A stretch of 60,104 bases of DNA from Deltaproteobacteria bacterium (GTDB lineage: Bacteria > Myxococcota > XYA12-FULL-58-9 > JABJBS01). Shown here piece after piece: positions 24,743-32,931 of this stretch (position 1 is its first letter; each line of letters opens with the position of its first letter). Location: assembly GCA_018668695.1 (NCBI GenBank), contig JABJBS010000334.1:1-60104 (forward strand), in the 5' to 3' direction. Both the position numbers and the translations under genes were made by a program. The notes under the pieces were generated by a model. It was not told the DNA's origin, ran no database searches, and worked only from the letters and a program-made list of their open reading frames with translations.

Positions 24743-25440
24743 GTATTCAAGAATTTCGCAATATCCAAGAGCTTGAAGATGTGTTGGACTACCAATTCAC
24801 TAATGGTGAACTCTTGTTGGAAGCCTTAACCCATTCAACCTTTGCGAATGAAAATAAGGAAGTAGATTGCCATAACGAACGGCTTGAGTTTGTTGGTGAC
24901 TCTGTTTTTGGGATGATGGCCGCAACGTTACTTTTCCGGCTATTTCCTGACGAGCCTGAAGGCAAATTGAGCCAGCGGCGCTCCCGAACAGTGTCGAACC
25001 AGGCACTGTCCGAGTACGCAGCAAGCTTAAGGCTGGGCGATTGGCTCAGAATGGGACAGGGCCAGCGTGACTGTGACGGGCATGTCCCATCTAGCTTGCT
25101 TGCGGATGCCATGGAGGCGGTAGTCGGTGCAGTATCCCTCGACGGAGGCTTGGCCGCCGTTACCACGGTGTTTGAGAACGACCTGAAAGACAAACTTCTC
25201 AGTTCAAGCCATTTCGCAGACTACAAAACGAGACTTCAGGAGGCGTGTCATCGCAAACGGCACCCAGCCCCAAACTATCGCGTTGTGGCGACAGAGGGCC
25301 CAGCTCACGCACCCACGTTTACGTGCTCAGTGAACATAGCTCATGAAGAATGGGCCCGTGCTAACGGGAGCAGCAAATCGCAAGCAGAACAGGACGCCGC
25401 AAAAACGGCCCTGGAACGACTAGAGGAAAAAAATGACTGA
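24739..25440 (+). CDS. rnc: Ribonuclease III
   Basis: This 233-residue protein has the RNase III signature NERLEFVGDSVFGMM at residues 46-60, with acidic metal ligands, and a second acidic site in LLADAMEAVVGA near residue 120. A double-stranded RNA-binding domain spans residues about 160-230 (YKTRLQEACHRK through SKSQAEQDAAKTALERLEE). It processes rRNA precursors and structured mRNAs. It overlaps mnmA by four bases and era by eight. The rnc-era order is conserved widely. Confidence 0.93.
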   Translation: MSIQEFRNIQELEDVLDYQFTNGELLLEALTHSTFANENKEVDCHNERLEFVGDSVFGMMAATLLFRLFPDEPEGKLSQRRSRTVSNQALSEYAASLRLGDWLRMGQGQRDCDGHVPSSLLADAMEAVVGAVSLDGGLAAVTTVFENDLKDKLLSSSHFADYKTRLQEACHRKRHPAPNYRVVATEGPAHAPTFTCSVNIAHEEWARANGSSKSQAEQDAAKTALERLEEKND

Positions 25441-26368
25441 TAATAATACACCCATATCCCGTAGCGGATTTGTGGCGCTTGTTGGACGACCCAACGTCGG
25501 CAAATCAACGCTCACCAACGCACTGCTCGGTGAAAAGGTAAGCATTGTAACCCCGAAGCCTCAAACCACGAGGACACGAATTCACGCCATCGTTAACCGG
25601 CCCAACGCACAACTGGTATTGATTGATACGCCCGGATTCTGTGGCAGCGAAACGCCTTTGCGCCGCGTTCTGCGGAAGATTGCTGGAAAGGCGCCCGCAG
25701 ACAGCGATATCACGCTGATTGTCACCGACATGAAAGGTAAAGAGCCCAACATCTCTAAGACCGACCGTGAAGTGATTGAAGCGGCGCAGTCGGGCCCTGG
25801 AAAAGTTGTGCTGGCAATCAACAAGATTGACAAACTTCCACGAAAAGAAATGCTTCTTCCTTGGATTGAAAAGTTCCATGAAGAGACTGATCTCGAAGCG
25901 ATTATCCCGATATCAGCCAAAAACGGTGATGGATTAGAAGTCTTAGAGGAAACGCTAATCTCAATGCTTCCCGAAGGCGAAGCCATGTTCCCGCCCGACA
26001 TGTACACAGATCAGGTCGAGCGATGCATGTGTGAAGAACTGATTCGCGAACAACTTTTGTTTCAAACCCATGAGGAAGTTCCTCACAGCGCAGCCGTTGT
26101 CATCGAGACCTTCGAAGACGGTCGATCAGAAGGCGCCATGGTTCGGCTCGAGGGTCGCATCATTGTCGCTCGTGATTCCCAAAAAGGGATTGTCGTCGGG
26201 AAGAAGGGCGCACGAATCAAGGAAATCAGCACCAAGGCGAGAGAGAATATCGAGGAGCTTCTCGGCTCTAAAGTATTTCTCCGACTTGCTGTGGCCGTTG
26301 ACAAACAATGGACCCGCCACGAGACATCTATTCTGAGATACGGGATTGGGCAGGAGCTAGAAGAATGA
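25433..26368 (+). CDS. era: GTPase Era
   Basis: This 311-residue protein has a GTPase domain with G1 GRPNVGKSTLTNALLG near residue 17, the switch QTTRTRIHAI, G3 IDTPGF and G4 INKID. A C-terminal KH domain follows (GIVVGKKGARIKEISTKARE, about residues 240-265). Era binds the 3' end of 16S rRNA and checks 30S maturation. It sits between rnc and der with overlapping ends. Confidence 0.94.
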   Translation: MTDNNTPISRSGFVALVGRPNVGKSTLTNALLGEKVSIVTPKPQTTRTRIHAIVNRPNAQLVLIDTPGFCGSETPLRRVLRKIAGKAPADSDITLIVTDMKGKEPNISKTDREVIEAAQSGPGKVVLAINKIDKLPRKEMLLPWIEKFHEETDLEAIIPISAKNGDGLEVLEETLISMLPEGEAMFPPDMYTDQVERCMCEELIREQLLFQTHEEVPHSAAVVIETFEDGRSEGAMVRLEGRIIVARDSQKGIVVGKKGARIKEISTKARENIEELLGSKVFLRLAVAVDKQWTRHETSILRYGIGQELEE

Positions 26369-27792
26369 GCGTACGACCTCCATTAATTGCTTTGGTAGGC
26401 CGACCCAATGTCGGCAAATCTACTCTTTTTAACCGCCTCGTGGGCAGTAAAACCTCATTGGTTTATGACCGGCCAGGTGTAACACGAGACCGAATTTTCG
26501 GAGAAACCATCGTCGAGGACAAGCTCTACCGAGTTGTTGATACGGGCGGGATTGAAATCGAAAGTGAAGACTTCTTTTTCGACGCGATGCGAAAGCAGAC
26601 TCAGCTTGCAATCGAAGAGGCTGACCTCATCGTGCTGATGCTTGATGGTCAATCCGGGGTGAATCCTGAAGATGGCGAAATTGCCAGAATGCTTCGCAAG
26701 AGCGGCAAAACGGTCGTGGCTGTTGTTAACAAGCTCGACGTCTACGCCCATCTTGATAAGGCCCACCAGTTTTATGAGCTTGGCTACGAGACAATTATTG
26801 GCATGAGTTCCGAACATGATATCGGCATGGACGAATTCCTGACTGCCGTTGTTGAGAAACTAGATGCTCCTTTGGCTGAAGACCATAAAAAGCTCAGTGG
26901 TGGTATTCCAATCCAGGAAGAAGAGCCCGAGGAAGGCACAATCTCCAAGATTGAGTGGGACGGCGGACCTATCCGTGTCGCCGTTATCGGTCGACCCAAC
27001 GCGGGCAAATCGTCACTGATAAACCAGCTCATAGGGGAAGACAGGCTTCTCGCTACGCATGTCGCAGGAACCACGCGTGACCCCGTCGACACAAACCTAT
27101 CGGTCGACGACCAGGATTATATCCTGGTTGATACGGCAGGCATCCGTCGTAAACGGTCCATCGGTGATCAGCTTGAGCAATTCGCAGTGGTCGCGGCTGT
27201 GCGCAGCCTGGAACAAGCTGATGTTACCTTGTTGGTGCTCGATGCAGGTGAATCCGTTGCAGATCAAGATGCCAAGATCGCATCACTTGCCAATGAACGT
27301 GGCAAGGGCATCATCATCGTAGCCAATAAATGGGATTTGCTAGAAGAAAAATCACGGATTGAATACGAAGACCGGCTTCGAAGGCGCCTCCGGTTCTTGG
27401 ACTATTCACCCCTTATTCGAGTGAGCGCGAAAACCGGACGCAACGTTAAGAGAGTTCTACCTATGGTTCTTTCGGCTCAAAAAGAGCGTCATCGTAGAAT
27501 AGCGACATCTGAGCTCAACCGCTTTTTCCAAGACGTTGTCGAGACACTCTCGCCAGCTTCACGAGGCGGTAAGAAGCCCAAGCTCTTCTTTGTAAGCCAA
27601 CCTTTGGTTAGACCCCCAACGTTCGTGTTTAAGACACGCCGGGGTGAGGACATCCAGGATTCCTACAAGCGATACCTCGAGAATTCACTTCGAGACCGAT
27701 ATGGTTTCGAGGCGTCACCGCTGTGGATTAAATTTAGAGAGAGTTCTCAGAAAAAACACCCTGCGGGCAAACGCATCAAGCGGTCGTCGTAG
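26365..27792 (+). CDS. der: Double GTPase Der (EngA)
   Basis: The protein is 475 residues from the ATG in MSVRPPLIALVGRPNVGKST, overlapping era by four bases. The first G domain occupies residues about 1-170. An acidic linker follows (EEEPEEGTI, near 190). The second G domain starts at VAVIGRPNAGKSSLINQL. A KH-like C-terminal domain ends in a basic tail (KKHPAGKRIKRSS). The DTAGIRRK block after the second G2 is diagnostic. Der is needed for 50S subunit assembly. In enterobacteria der lies beside bamB and yfgM; here those genes follow but are separated by RNase E/G on the other strand. Confidence 0.94.
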   Translation: MSVRPPLIALVGRPNVGKSTLFNRLVGSKTSLVYDRPGVTRDRIFGETIVEDKLYRVVDTGGIEIESEDFFFDAMRKQTQLAIEEADLIVLMLDGQSGVNPEDGEIARMLRKSGKTVVAVVNKLDVYAHLDKAHQFYELGYETIIGMSSEHDIGMDEFLTAVVEKLDAPLAEDHKKLSGGIPIQEEEPEEGTISKIEWDGGPIRVAVIGRPNAGKSSLINQLIGEDRLLATHVAGTTRDPVDTNLSVDDQDYILVDTAGIRRKRSIGDQLEQFAVVAAVRSLEQADVTLLVLDAGESVADQDAKIASLANERGKGIIIVANKWDLLEEKSRIEYEDRLRRRLRFLDYSPLIRVSAKTGRNVKRVLPMVLSAQKERHRRIATSELNRFFQDVVETLSPASRGGKKPKLFFVSQPLVRPPTFVFKTRRGEDIQDSYKRYLENSLRDRYGFEASPLWIKFRESSQKKHPAGKRIKRSS

Positions 27793-27809
27793 CGGCGTTT
27801 CAATGTGAG

Positions 27810-27827
27810 TGGGGCCGGTTGGCCCCA
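27810..27827 (+). terminator. Hairpin between convergent der and RNase E/G
   Basis: TGGGGCC-GGTT-GGCCCCA forms a perfect seven-base stem with a four-base loop in the 50-base gap between two convergent genes. No U-run follows on either strand, so it may be a bidirectional stop or a 3' end stabiliser rather than a classic terminator. Confidence 0.5.
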
Positions 27828-27842
27828 TCAACATCATCTATC

Positions 27843-29990
27843 TTAAAGACCGAGCCATTTCTTAAGCCAACCAAAGCCTTTGGGCTTTTCATCTTCAATA
27901 GCAGCAATCGTAGAAGCTGCGAGTTCCTGATTGTCTGGTTCAGCGACCGCTTGGTCGGCACCGTTTGGCGCAGAAACCTCGGAGCCGTTAACAGGCGCCG
28001 CCTCTGCTGATGCTTCAGTCTGCGCGTCTTCTTCGTGTCCGGCCGCAAGTCTTGGCTGACCACGACGCCGCTGGCCACCTCTGCGTCCACGACGCCGACG
28101 CGCTCGTGAGCGACCGTCTAGCCCTGCTTCGTCTTCGTCTTCCTCTTCTTGACTCGCTGCCCCTGGCTTTATGTAACCCAGTTTCTCTGGCGCAATAAAG
28201 CGGTAGGTCGGTAGGTCGAAGTGTTCTTTCGGACCCCTGGAGCGCTCACCGCCTTCAGAGTCATCATCTCCAGCCTCAACTACCTTACGTGGCTTACCCT
28301 CAGCGTTTCGCTCATCGCCTCGTCCACGTCCACGACGTCGACGTGACCTCTTAGGCTTACGATCACCTTCCTTGGTCTCGTTTTCCTCGTCTTGACCGTC
28401 TTGACCTTCTTCCATCAACATTTCGTCGATTTCATCAGGTTCATCATCCTCAGGTGAATCACGACGCTCAGCTGGGCCAAAGTTAGGAGCAGCCAGTTTT
28501 ATAGGCTTGGCGTCAGGATTAGTCTCAAATGTGAATTCTGCTTGTCCAGGTGCCATGTTGCGAGCAAGCTTGATCTCGATATGAACGTTGTAACGTTTTT
28601 CGAGAGCTTGGACCGCATTCCAACGTTCTGTACGAAGATGGTCTGCCGCTTTTGGCTCGAGTTCTACTCGGGCCATCTTAAGGTCACCGCGAGCAGCACG
28701 GTCACTTAGCTTACGCATGACCTGAACTGCGTGCGATTGCGGATTCAGAACATGACCTGTACCCGCACATGCTTCGCATCGGCTAAACATACTTGCATGG
28801 ACACTGGCTCGAATACGCTGCCGTGTAAGCTCAAGTGTACCATTGCGAGAGATGCGGCTTACCTTGACCTTCGAGCGGTCTTCCTTAAGCGCGTCCTTCA
28901 TCGCCTTTTCAACTTTTTGCTGATTCTTGCGATTGGACATATCGATGAAGTCGACGACGATAATTCCGCCGAGGTCCCGTAGTTTTAACTGTCGAGCGAC
29001 TTCTTTAGCTGCTTCCATGTTGGTTGCAGTGGCCGTCTCTTCATGTCCGCCCGCTTTACGCTTGCCAGAGTTTACATCGATGGCGACCAGTGCTTCGGTC
29101 TGCTCAATAACAAGCGACCCGCCCGATGGCAGGCCAACTTTTGGCTGATAAATCGTCTCCAGCTGAGCTTCAATACCATAATGGTGGAAGATTGGCCGAG
29201 ACTCAACGTAGCGGGTAAGGGCGCCGCGATGCTTTGGCATAACCATTCGCATGTACTCAGCCGCACCATCATAGGCGTCGTCTAAATCGAGGATGACTTC
29301 ATCAATTTCCGCCGAGAAATAATCTCGAAGTGAACGAATGATGACATCTTGTTCCTTAAAGATAAGCGACGGCGCCTTAGTCTTTTTGGATTCTTTTTGG
29401 ATGTTTTCCCAGAGTCGCAAGAGCACCTTAAGATCTCGACTGATCTCAAGCTTCGTGCGGTCCTTGCCAGCAGTACGGATAATCACACCCATGCCGTCTG
29501 GAATCTTAAGTTTGTCGGCTGCTTCACGCATACGTTTGCGTGTTTCTTCGTCTTCAATTTTTTTGGAGACGCCTTGCCGATTCGTGTTGGGCATTGCCAC
29601 AACGTATCGTCCTGCAAGTGCCAGATAGGTCGTTAGAACGGCACCCTTGGCACCAACTTCATCTTTAGTGACCTGGACCAGGATTTCTTGGCCCGGCTTT
29701 AAAAGCTCGGTAATGCTGGCATTTTTATCAAGCTCAACATCGTCGCCGTGACCGGCTGCACGAGGATTCACGTCGTTGGCAGTCAGAAAGCCTTGCTTGT
29801 CTGCGCCATAATCGACGAATGCAGCATTGAGCGATGGCTCAACGTCTACGATTCTAGCTTTATATATATTCCCAGTGTTGGTCTGGGAGCCCCTCGTTTC
29901 GATATCGAAATCAATGAGGCGGGCATTTTCCAATAATGCGATGCGGACCTCTTCTGGATCCACTGCGTTGACGACCATTTTGCGAGTCAT
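27843..29990 (-). CDS. Ribonuclease E/G family protein
   Basis: The protein is 715 residues from the ATG in MTRKMVVNAVDPEEVRIALL; the frame is open 59 codons upstream, but family members start here. An S1-like domain follows (GNIYKARIVDVEPSLNAAFV, about 40-125). The DNase I-like catalytic core has acidic sites in LVAIDVNSGKRK and GGIIVVDFIDMSN. The zinc-link CEACAGTGHV matches the CPxC-type link of RNase E. The C-terminal 230 residues are disordered, acidic first and then Arg-rich (RRRRGRGRGDERN and RRRRGRRGGQRRRG), probably for RNA binding and degradosome contacts. It initiates mRNA decay and rRNA/tRNA processing. Confidence 0.88.
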   Translation of the reverse strand: MTRKMVVNAVDPEEVRIALLENARLIDFDIETRGSQTNTGNIYKARIVDVEPSLNAAFVDYGADKQGFLTANDVNPRAAGHGDDVELDKNASITELLKPGQEILVQVTKDEVGAKGAVLTTYLALAGRYVVAMPNTNRQGVSKKIEDEETRKRMREAADKLKIPDGMGVIIRTAGKDRTKLEISRDLKVLLRLWENIQKESKKTKAPSLIFKEQDVIIRSLRDYFSAEIDEVILDLDDAYDGAAEYMRMVMPKHRGALTRYVESRPIFHHYGIEAQLETIYQPKVGLPSGGSLVIEQTEALVAIDVNSGKRKAGGHEETATATNMEAAKEVARQLKLRDLGGIIVVDFIDMSNRKNQQKVEKAMKDALKEDRSKVKVSRISRNGTLELTRQRIRASVHASMFSRCEACAGTGHVLNPQSHAVQVMRKLSDRAARGDLKMARVELEPKAADHLRTERWNAVQALEKRYNVHIEIKLARNMAPGQAEFTFETNPDAKPIKLAAPNFGPAERRDSPEDDEPDEIDEMLMEEGQDGQDEENETKEGDRKPKRSRRRRGRGRGDERNAEGKPRKVVEAGDDDSEGGERSRGPKEHFDLPTYRFIAPEKLGYIKPGAASQEEEDEDEAGLDGRSRARRRRGRRGGQRRRGQPRLAAGHEEDAQTEASAEAAPVNGSEVSAPNGADQAVAEPDNQELAASTIAAIEDEKPKGFGWLKKWLGL

Positions 29991-30578
29991 GTTGAAATTC
30001 TTTCGTAACCATTGCGGGGGTCCAATACGGACCAGCGCCGGTGTCCAGTTGCCTACAAGCTCGGTCCCATGAGTGCGAGCTAGTAACTGGTTTTGCGTGT
30101 AGAGCCATATAAGACGGCTTTTGTTGGTTAGCGAAGGTAAACAGTGCGGCCAAGCTGCTGCTCCCAAAGGGGCGCTGCCTGATTAGCGGTGTGGCGGCTT
30201 CGCTTAAAATAGCGGGTCCGGCCAACGTCCGTTCTGGGACCGATAGAACGCTTGCTCTGTTTTTTGTCACCGATAACATCATTTCGGAGTCGGTGTCCTT
30301 CTGCTGGGGCCCAATTGGCCCGGGGTTCAAGAATAAGGCATGTATCGGTTAGTTCCTGTTAAATATCAAGGAGTTTCTTGGGCTGGGGTTGAATTTATCG
30401 AGGTCTCGACCTAAGAGCCCTGAGTGTCGCTCTTAGGCACGTTTTCACAGGAAAACGCCTCTAACCTACTCATTCTTACCGTTTTTCCTTGATTCCCCGG
30501 CCTCATACTTTTAGATAACTGCGCGCCGAGAACTGTTCGGCGATCCGAATTGTTTTCGGTCCGACAAAGAGTGGGTAC
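29991..30578. other. 588-base divergent intergenic region
   Basis: No gene is supported here; the open frames seen on both strands lack family likeness. It should hold promoters for RNase E/G and for the YfgM-like gene. The RNase E/G leader could be long, as in species where RNase E regulates its own message. The right third is dense in hairpins. Confidence 0.4.
30398..30559 (+). other. Cluster of five short inverted repeats
   Basis: Five consecutive stems are visible: TCGAG/CTCGA (30398-30409), CCTAAGAGC/GCTCTTAGG (30410-30437), CGTTTTC/GAAAACG (30440-30457), CGCCGA/TCGGCG (30524-30542) and CCGAA/TTCGG (30545-30559). The last ends 19 bases before the next ATG. A structured leader or a small RNA is possible. 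Confidence 0.4.
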
Positions 30579-31370
30579 ATGGCCAAGAAAAAAATGAGCA
30601 AGAAGCAAAGTCGTAAAGAACTCCTCAAGGAAGAGGATGCCTTTATCGAAGCCGCCAATCAAAGCATTGAGTGGGTAGACAAACATAAAAACCTCGTTAT
30701 CGTCATCACCATTGGTATTGCCAGTGCAGTGGCGCTGGGATGGGGTGGTATGGAAGTCATGGCCGTCGAAAAGGCGCAATCATCTAGCGCATTTGACGTC
30801 GCAATGACCGTCTTGAACGCAGAAGTCGCCATCGACGAAAGCACCGCTGCTCCAGATGCTGAGCCACCTGTATTTGCCACGGATGAAGCACGGCTTCGCG
30901 CTGCACGTGTTGCGCTAGACGGCGTTGTTGCATCAGGCTCATCAGTTGCCGATCTGGCCCAATTTTACGCTGTCGACACATTGGTCAAACTTGACGATAA
31001 GGAGGGTGCCTTAGCGGCCCTGAATAAGTTGGTTGACACCATTAGCCAAAACAACAGCCTCTATTTCCTAGCGATTGAGCGTTTGGCACTCCTGCAAGAG
31101 TCCATGGGCAAGGCCGATGAAGCCATCGCAACGTTTGAAAAGATCAGTTCGAGCAAGAATGCCTTCTACCGAGACGCTGCCACATTTGAAGTTGCACGTA
31201 TCCATCATGCCGCCGGTCGTTCGGACAAAGCTCGCGAATTACTCGTTATGGCGAAAGCGGAATTCCCAACGTCAACTCTTAATTCTGCAGTCGACAAGCT
31301 TCTTAAGGAAGTGGGCGGCGAAGAAAAGGCTGCAGCTGCGCCTGCTCCTAAGGCAGACAAGGCCCAATAA
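30579..31370 (+). CDS. YfgM-like TPR membrane protein
   Basis: This 263-residue protein has a basic N-terminus (MAKKKMSKKQSRKELLKEED), one membrane helix at about 38-60 (LVIVITIGIASAVALGWGG), and a periplasmic part with TPR-like helices (KVEVARIHHAAGRSDKARE-like pairs from residue 125 on). It ends in an Ala/Pro/Lys tail. Topology and position directly before bamB match YfgM, a periplasmic companion of the SecYEG translocon. Sequence likeness itself is weak, so the call leans on gene order. It is two bases from the next gene. Confidence 0.65.
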   Translation: MAKKKMSKKQSRKELLKEEDAFIEAANQSIEWVDKHKNLVIVITIGIASAVALGWGGMEVMAVEKAQSSSAFDVAMTVLNAEVAIDESTAAPDAEPPVFATDEARLRAARVALDGVVASGSSVADLAQFYAVDTLVKLDDKEGALAALNKLVDTISQNNSLYFLAIERLALLQESMGKADEAIATFEKISSSKNAFYRDAATFEVARIHHAAGRSDKARELLVMAKAEFPTSTLNSAVDKLLKEVGGEEKAAAAPAPKADKAQ

Positions 31371-31372
31371 AA

Positions 31373-32518
31373 ATGACAACCCGGCTCCTTCTCGCTTTTG
31401 GATGCATCGTTTTAGGAGTCATGCCAACTGCAGAAGCTGGCAATGAATCCGAGCGTTCTATCGACGCATCAAACCAAGTGGTTTTCCCTCTAAGATGGCA
31501 GCAGCCTCTGGTTCGTGAAGGAACTCACCGTACACTCTCATTTACGATGGGACGTCCGGCGGTTTCCAACCGACATGAACTTGTAATCGTAGGCACCGGC
31601 GAGCGTCGCCTGATTGCGCTATCTACCCGAAACGGTAGCGAAATTTGGGCGAAAGATTTCCCGGCTGAACTCGAAGCCTTTGGTGGGATTGGAGTTCAGA
31701 AGTCGGGCCAAGAAGTTGCCCTGTTTTCGAGCCGCGATGGAATTTTTCATTGCGTAGGGACCGACACAGGGGTCACTTTATGGTCAGTGGCATTGAGCGC
31801 TGAAAGTCGCGCTGAGCCCAACATTCTTCCTGAGGGCGTCTTGGTAACAAACGCCCAATCTGAGCTTGTTTTACTCAATATCGAGAATGGTAAACGGATC
31901 TGGTCCAAGAGACGTACTCCACCCAGTGGGATGACCGTGCTTGGGCATAGCCGCCCGCTTATCTCTAAGGGTCGAGCGTATGTTGGATTTTCCGACGGGT
32001 ATGTCGCTGCTTTTGACATCAAGACCGGCAAAGAAATCTGGGCGATGCCAGCATCACTGAGCCAAGACAAATTCGCCGACGTTGATGCGGACCCCGTATT
32101 GATCGATGGTCAGCTTATCGTTGCATCATACAGCTCGGGCATTGTGTCTCTCGACCCAGAAACCGGTAAGCGTAATTGGTCCCAGGCCGCGAAGGCTGTG
32201 AACCGCCTCGCCGGTGACCATCAGCGACTTTTCGCTGCATCGGGAGATGGTCTCGTTTGGCGGCTAAATCCAAAAGATGGAAGCGTTGTCTACCGAGTTC
32301 GTTTGGACAATGGCCCAGTCTCACGCATGACTCTCAAGGGAAACCTGCTAACCTTTGCGGGCGGACCCAATGGGTTGGTTGTACTTGATGCGCTGAGTGG
32401 TAAGCCACTCCAGGCGACTGCAATGCGAGGTGGGGCGAACAGTGATCCTAACTGGTCTGACCTTGGAATCTTCGTGCTCAGTAATCGCGGCGACCTCTAC
32501 GCTTTTGACGTTCGATAA
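31373..32518 (+). CDS. bamB: BamB-like outer-membrane assembly beta-propeller
   Basis: This 381-residue protein has a signal peptide (MTTRLLLAFGCIVLGVMPTA, cleavage near EAG). It contains a run of PQQ-type propeller blades, each with a G-x-x-x-W-like ending: LIALSTRNGSEIWAKDF, HCVGTDTGVTLWSV, LLNIENGKRIWSKR, AFDIKTGKEIWAMP and SLDPETGKRNWSQ. Such an eight-bladed propeller is BamB, part of the BAM complex inserting barrels in the outer membrane. The usual lipobox Cys is absent from the cleavage site, so it may be a soluble periplasmic form. The yfgM-bamB order supports the call. Confidence 0.75.
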   Translation: MTTRLLLAFGCIVLGVMPTAEAGNESERSIDASNQVVFPLRWQQPLVREGTHRTLSFTMGRPAVSNRHELVIVGTGERRLIALSTRNGSEIWAKDFPAELEAFGGIGVQKSGQEVALFSSRDGIFHCVGTDTGVTLWSVALSAESRAEPNILPEGVLVTNAQSELVLLNIENGKRIWSKRRTPPSGMTVLGHSRPLISKGRAYVGFSDGYVAAFDIKTGKEIWAMPASLSQDKFADVDADPVLIDGQLIVASYSSGIVSLDPETGKRNWSQAAKAVNRLAGDHQRLFAASGDGLVWRLNPKDGSVVYRVRLDNGPVSRMTLKGNLLTFAGGPNGLVVLDALSGKPLQATAMRGGANSDPNWSDLGIFVLSNRGDLYAFDVR

Positions 32519-32538
32519 CCCATCACCGAGGACACGCT

Positions 32539-32928
32539 ATGAGTAAGCGCACAATATACGTTGTATCCGCAGCGATAGAACGCAACGGCGCCTACTTGAT
32601 AACGCAGAGGCTCGAGAAGGCCGTGTTCCCAATGCTCTGGGAGTTCCCCGGCGGCAAAATGGAAGACGGCGAATCCAAGGAAGATGCTTTGGTACGAGAA
32701 CTCAATTACCGGCTGGGAATCGATGCCGAAGTGTCCGGACTACTTAGTGAAACTAAGCGTTCTTACCCCAATTACGATATCTGCTTGTATCTCATGGCAT
32801 GCGATATTGGCGACCAAACCCCTAAAGCAATCTCCGTGCGGGATTTGCGCTGGGTACCATCCGACGAAATGGGCGATTATGATTTCGTGCCCGCCGATGA
32901 AGAGTCTATGGATAAGCTTCTAAGCTGA
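32539..32928 (+). CDS. Nudix-fold protein with a degenerate catalytic box
   Basis: This 129-residue protein of MutT size starts MSKRTIYVVSAAIERNGAYL. The Nudix segment begins normally, WEFPGGKMEDGESKEDALV, and continues REL. It then reads NYRLGI where the consensus has xEExGU, so the two Glu that bind catalytic metal are replaced by Tyr and Arg. The fold is probably kept but hydrolysis may be lost or altered. It could be a nucleotide-binding regulator or an enzyme with displaced ligands. It follows bamB by 20 bases and ends three bases before the convergent hydantoinase gene. Confidence 0.75.
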   Translation: MSKRTIYVVSAAIERNGAYLITQRLEKAVFPMLWEFPGGKMEDGESKEDALVRELNYRLGIDAEVSGLLSETKRSYPNYDICLYLMACDIGDQTPKAISVRDLRWVPSDEMGDYDFVPADEESMDKLLS

Positions 32929-32931
32929 GGC

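Noticed and set aside
29991-30167. 59-codon N-terminal extension of RNase E/G
   Set aside because: Family members start at the MTRKMVVNAV segment, and the extension has no domain.
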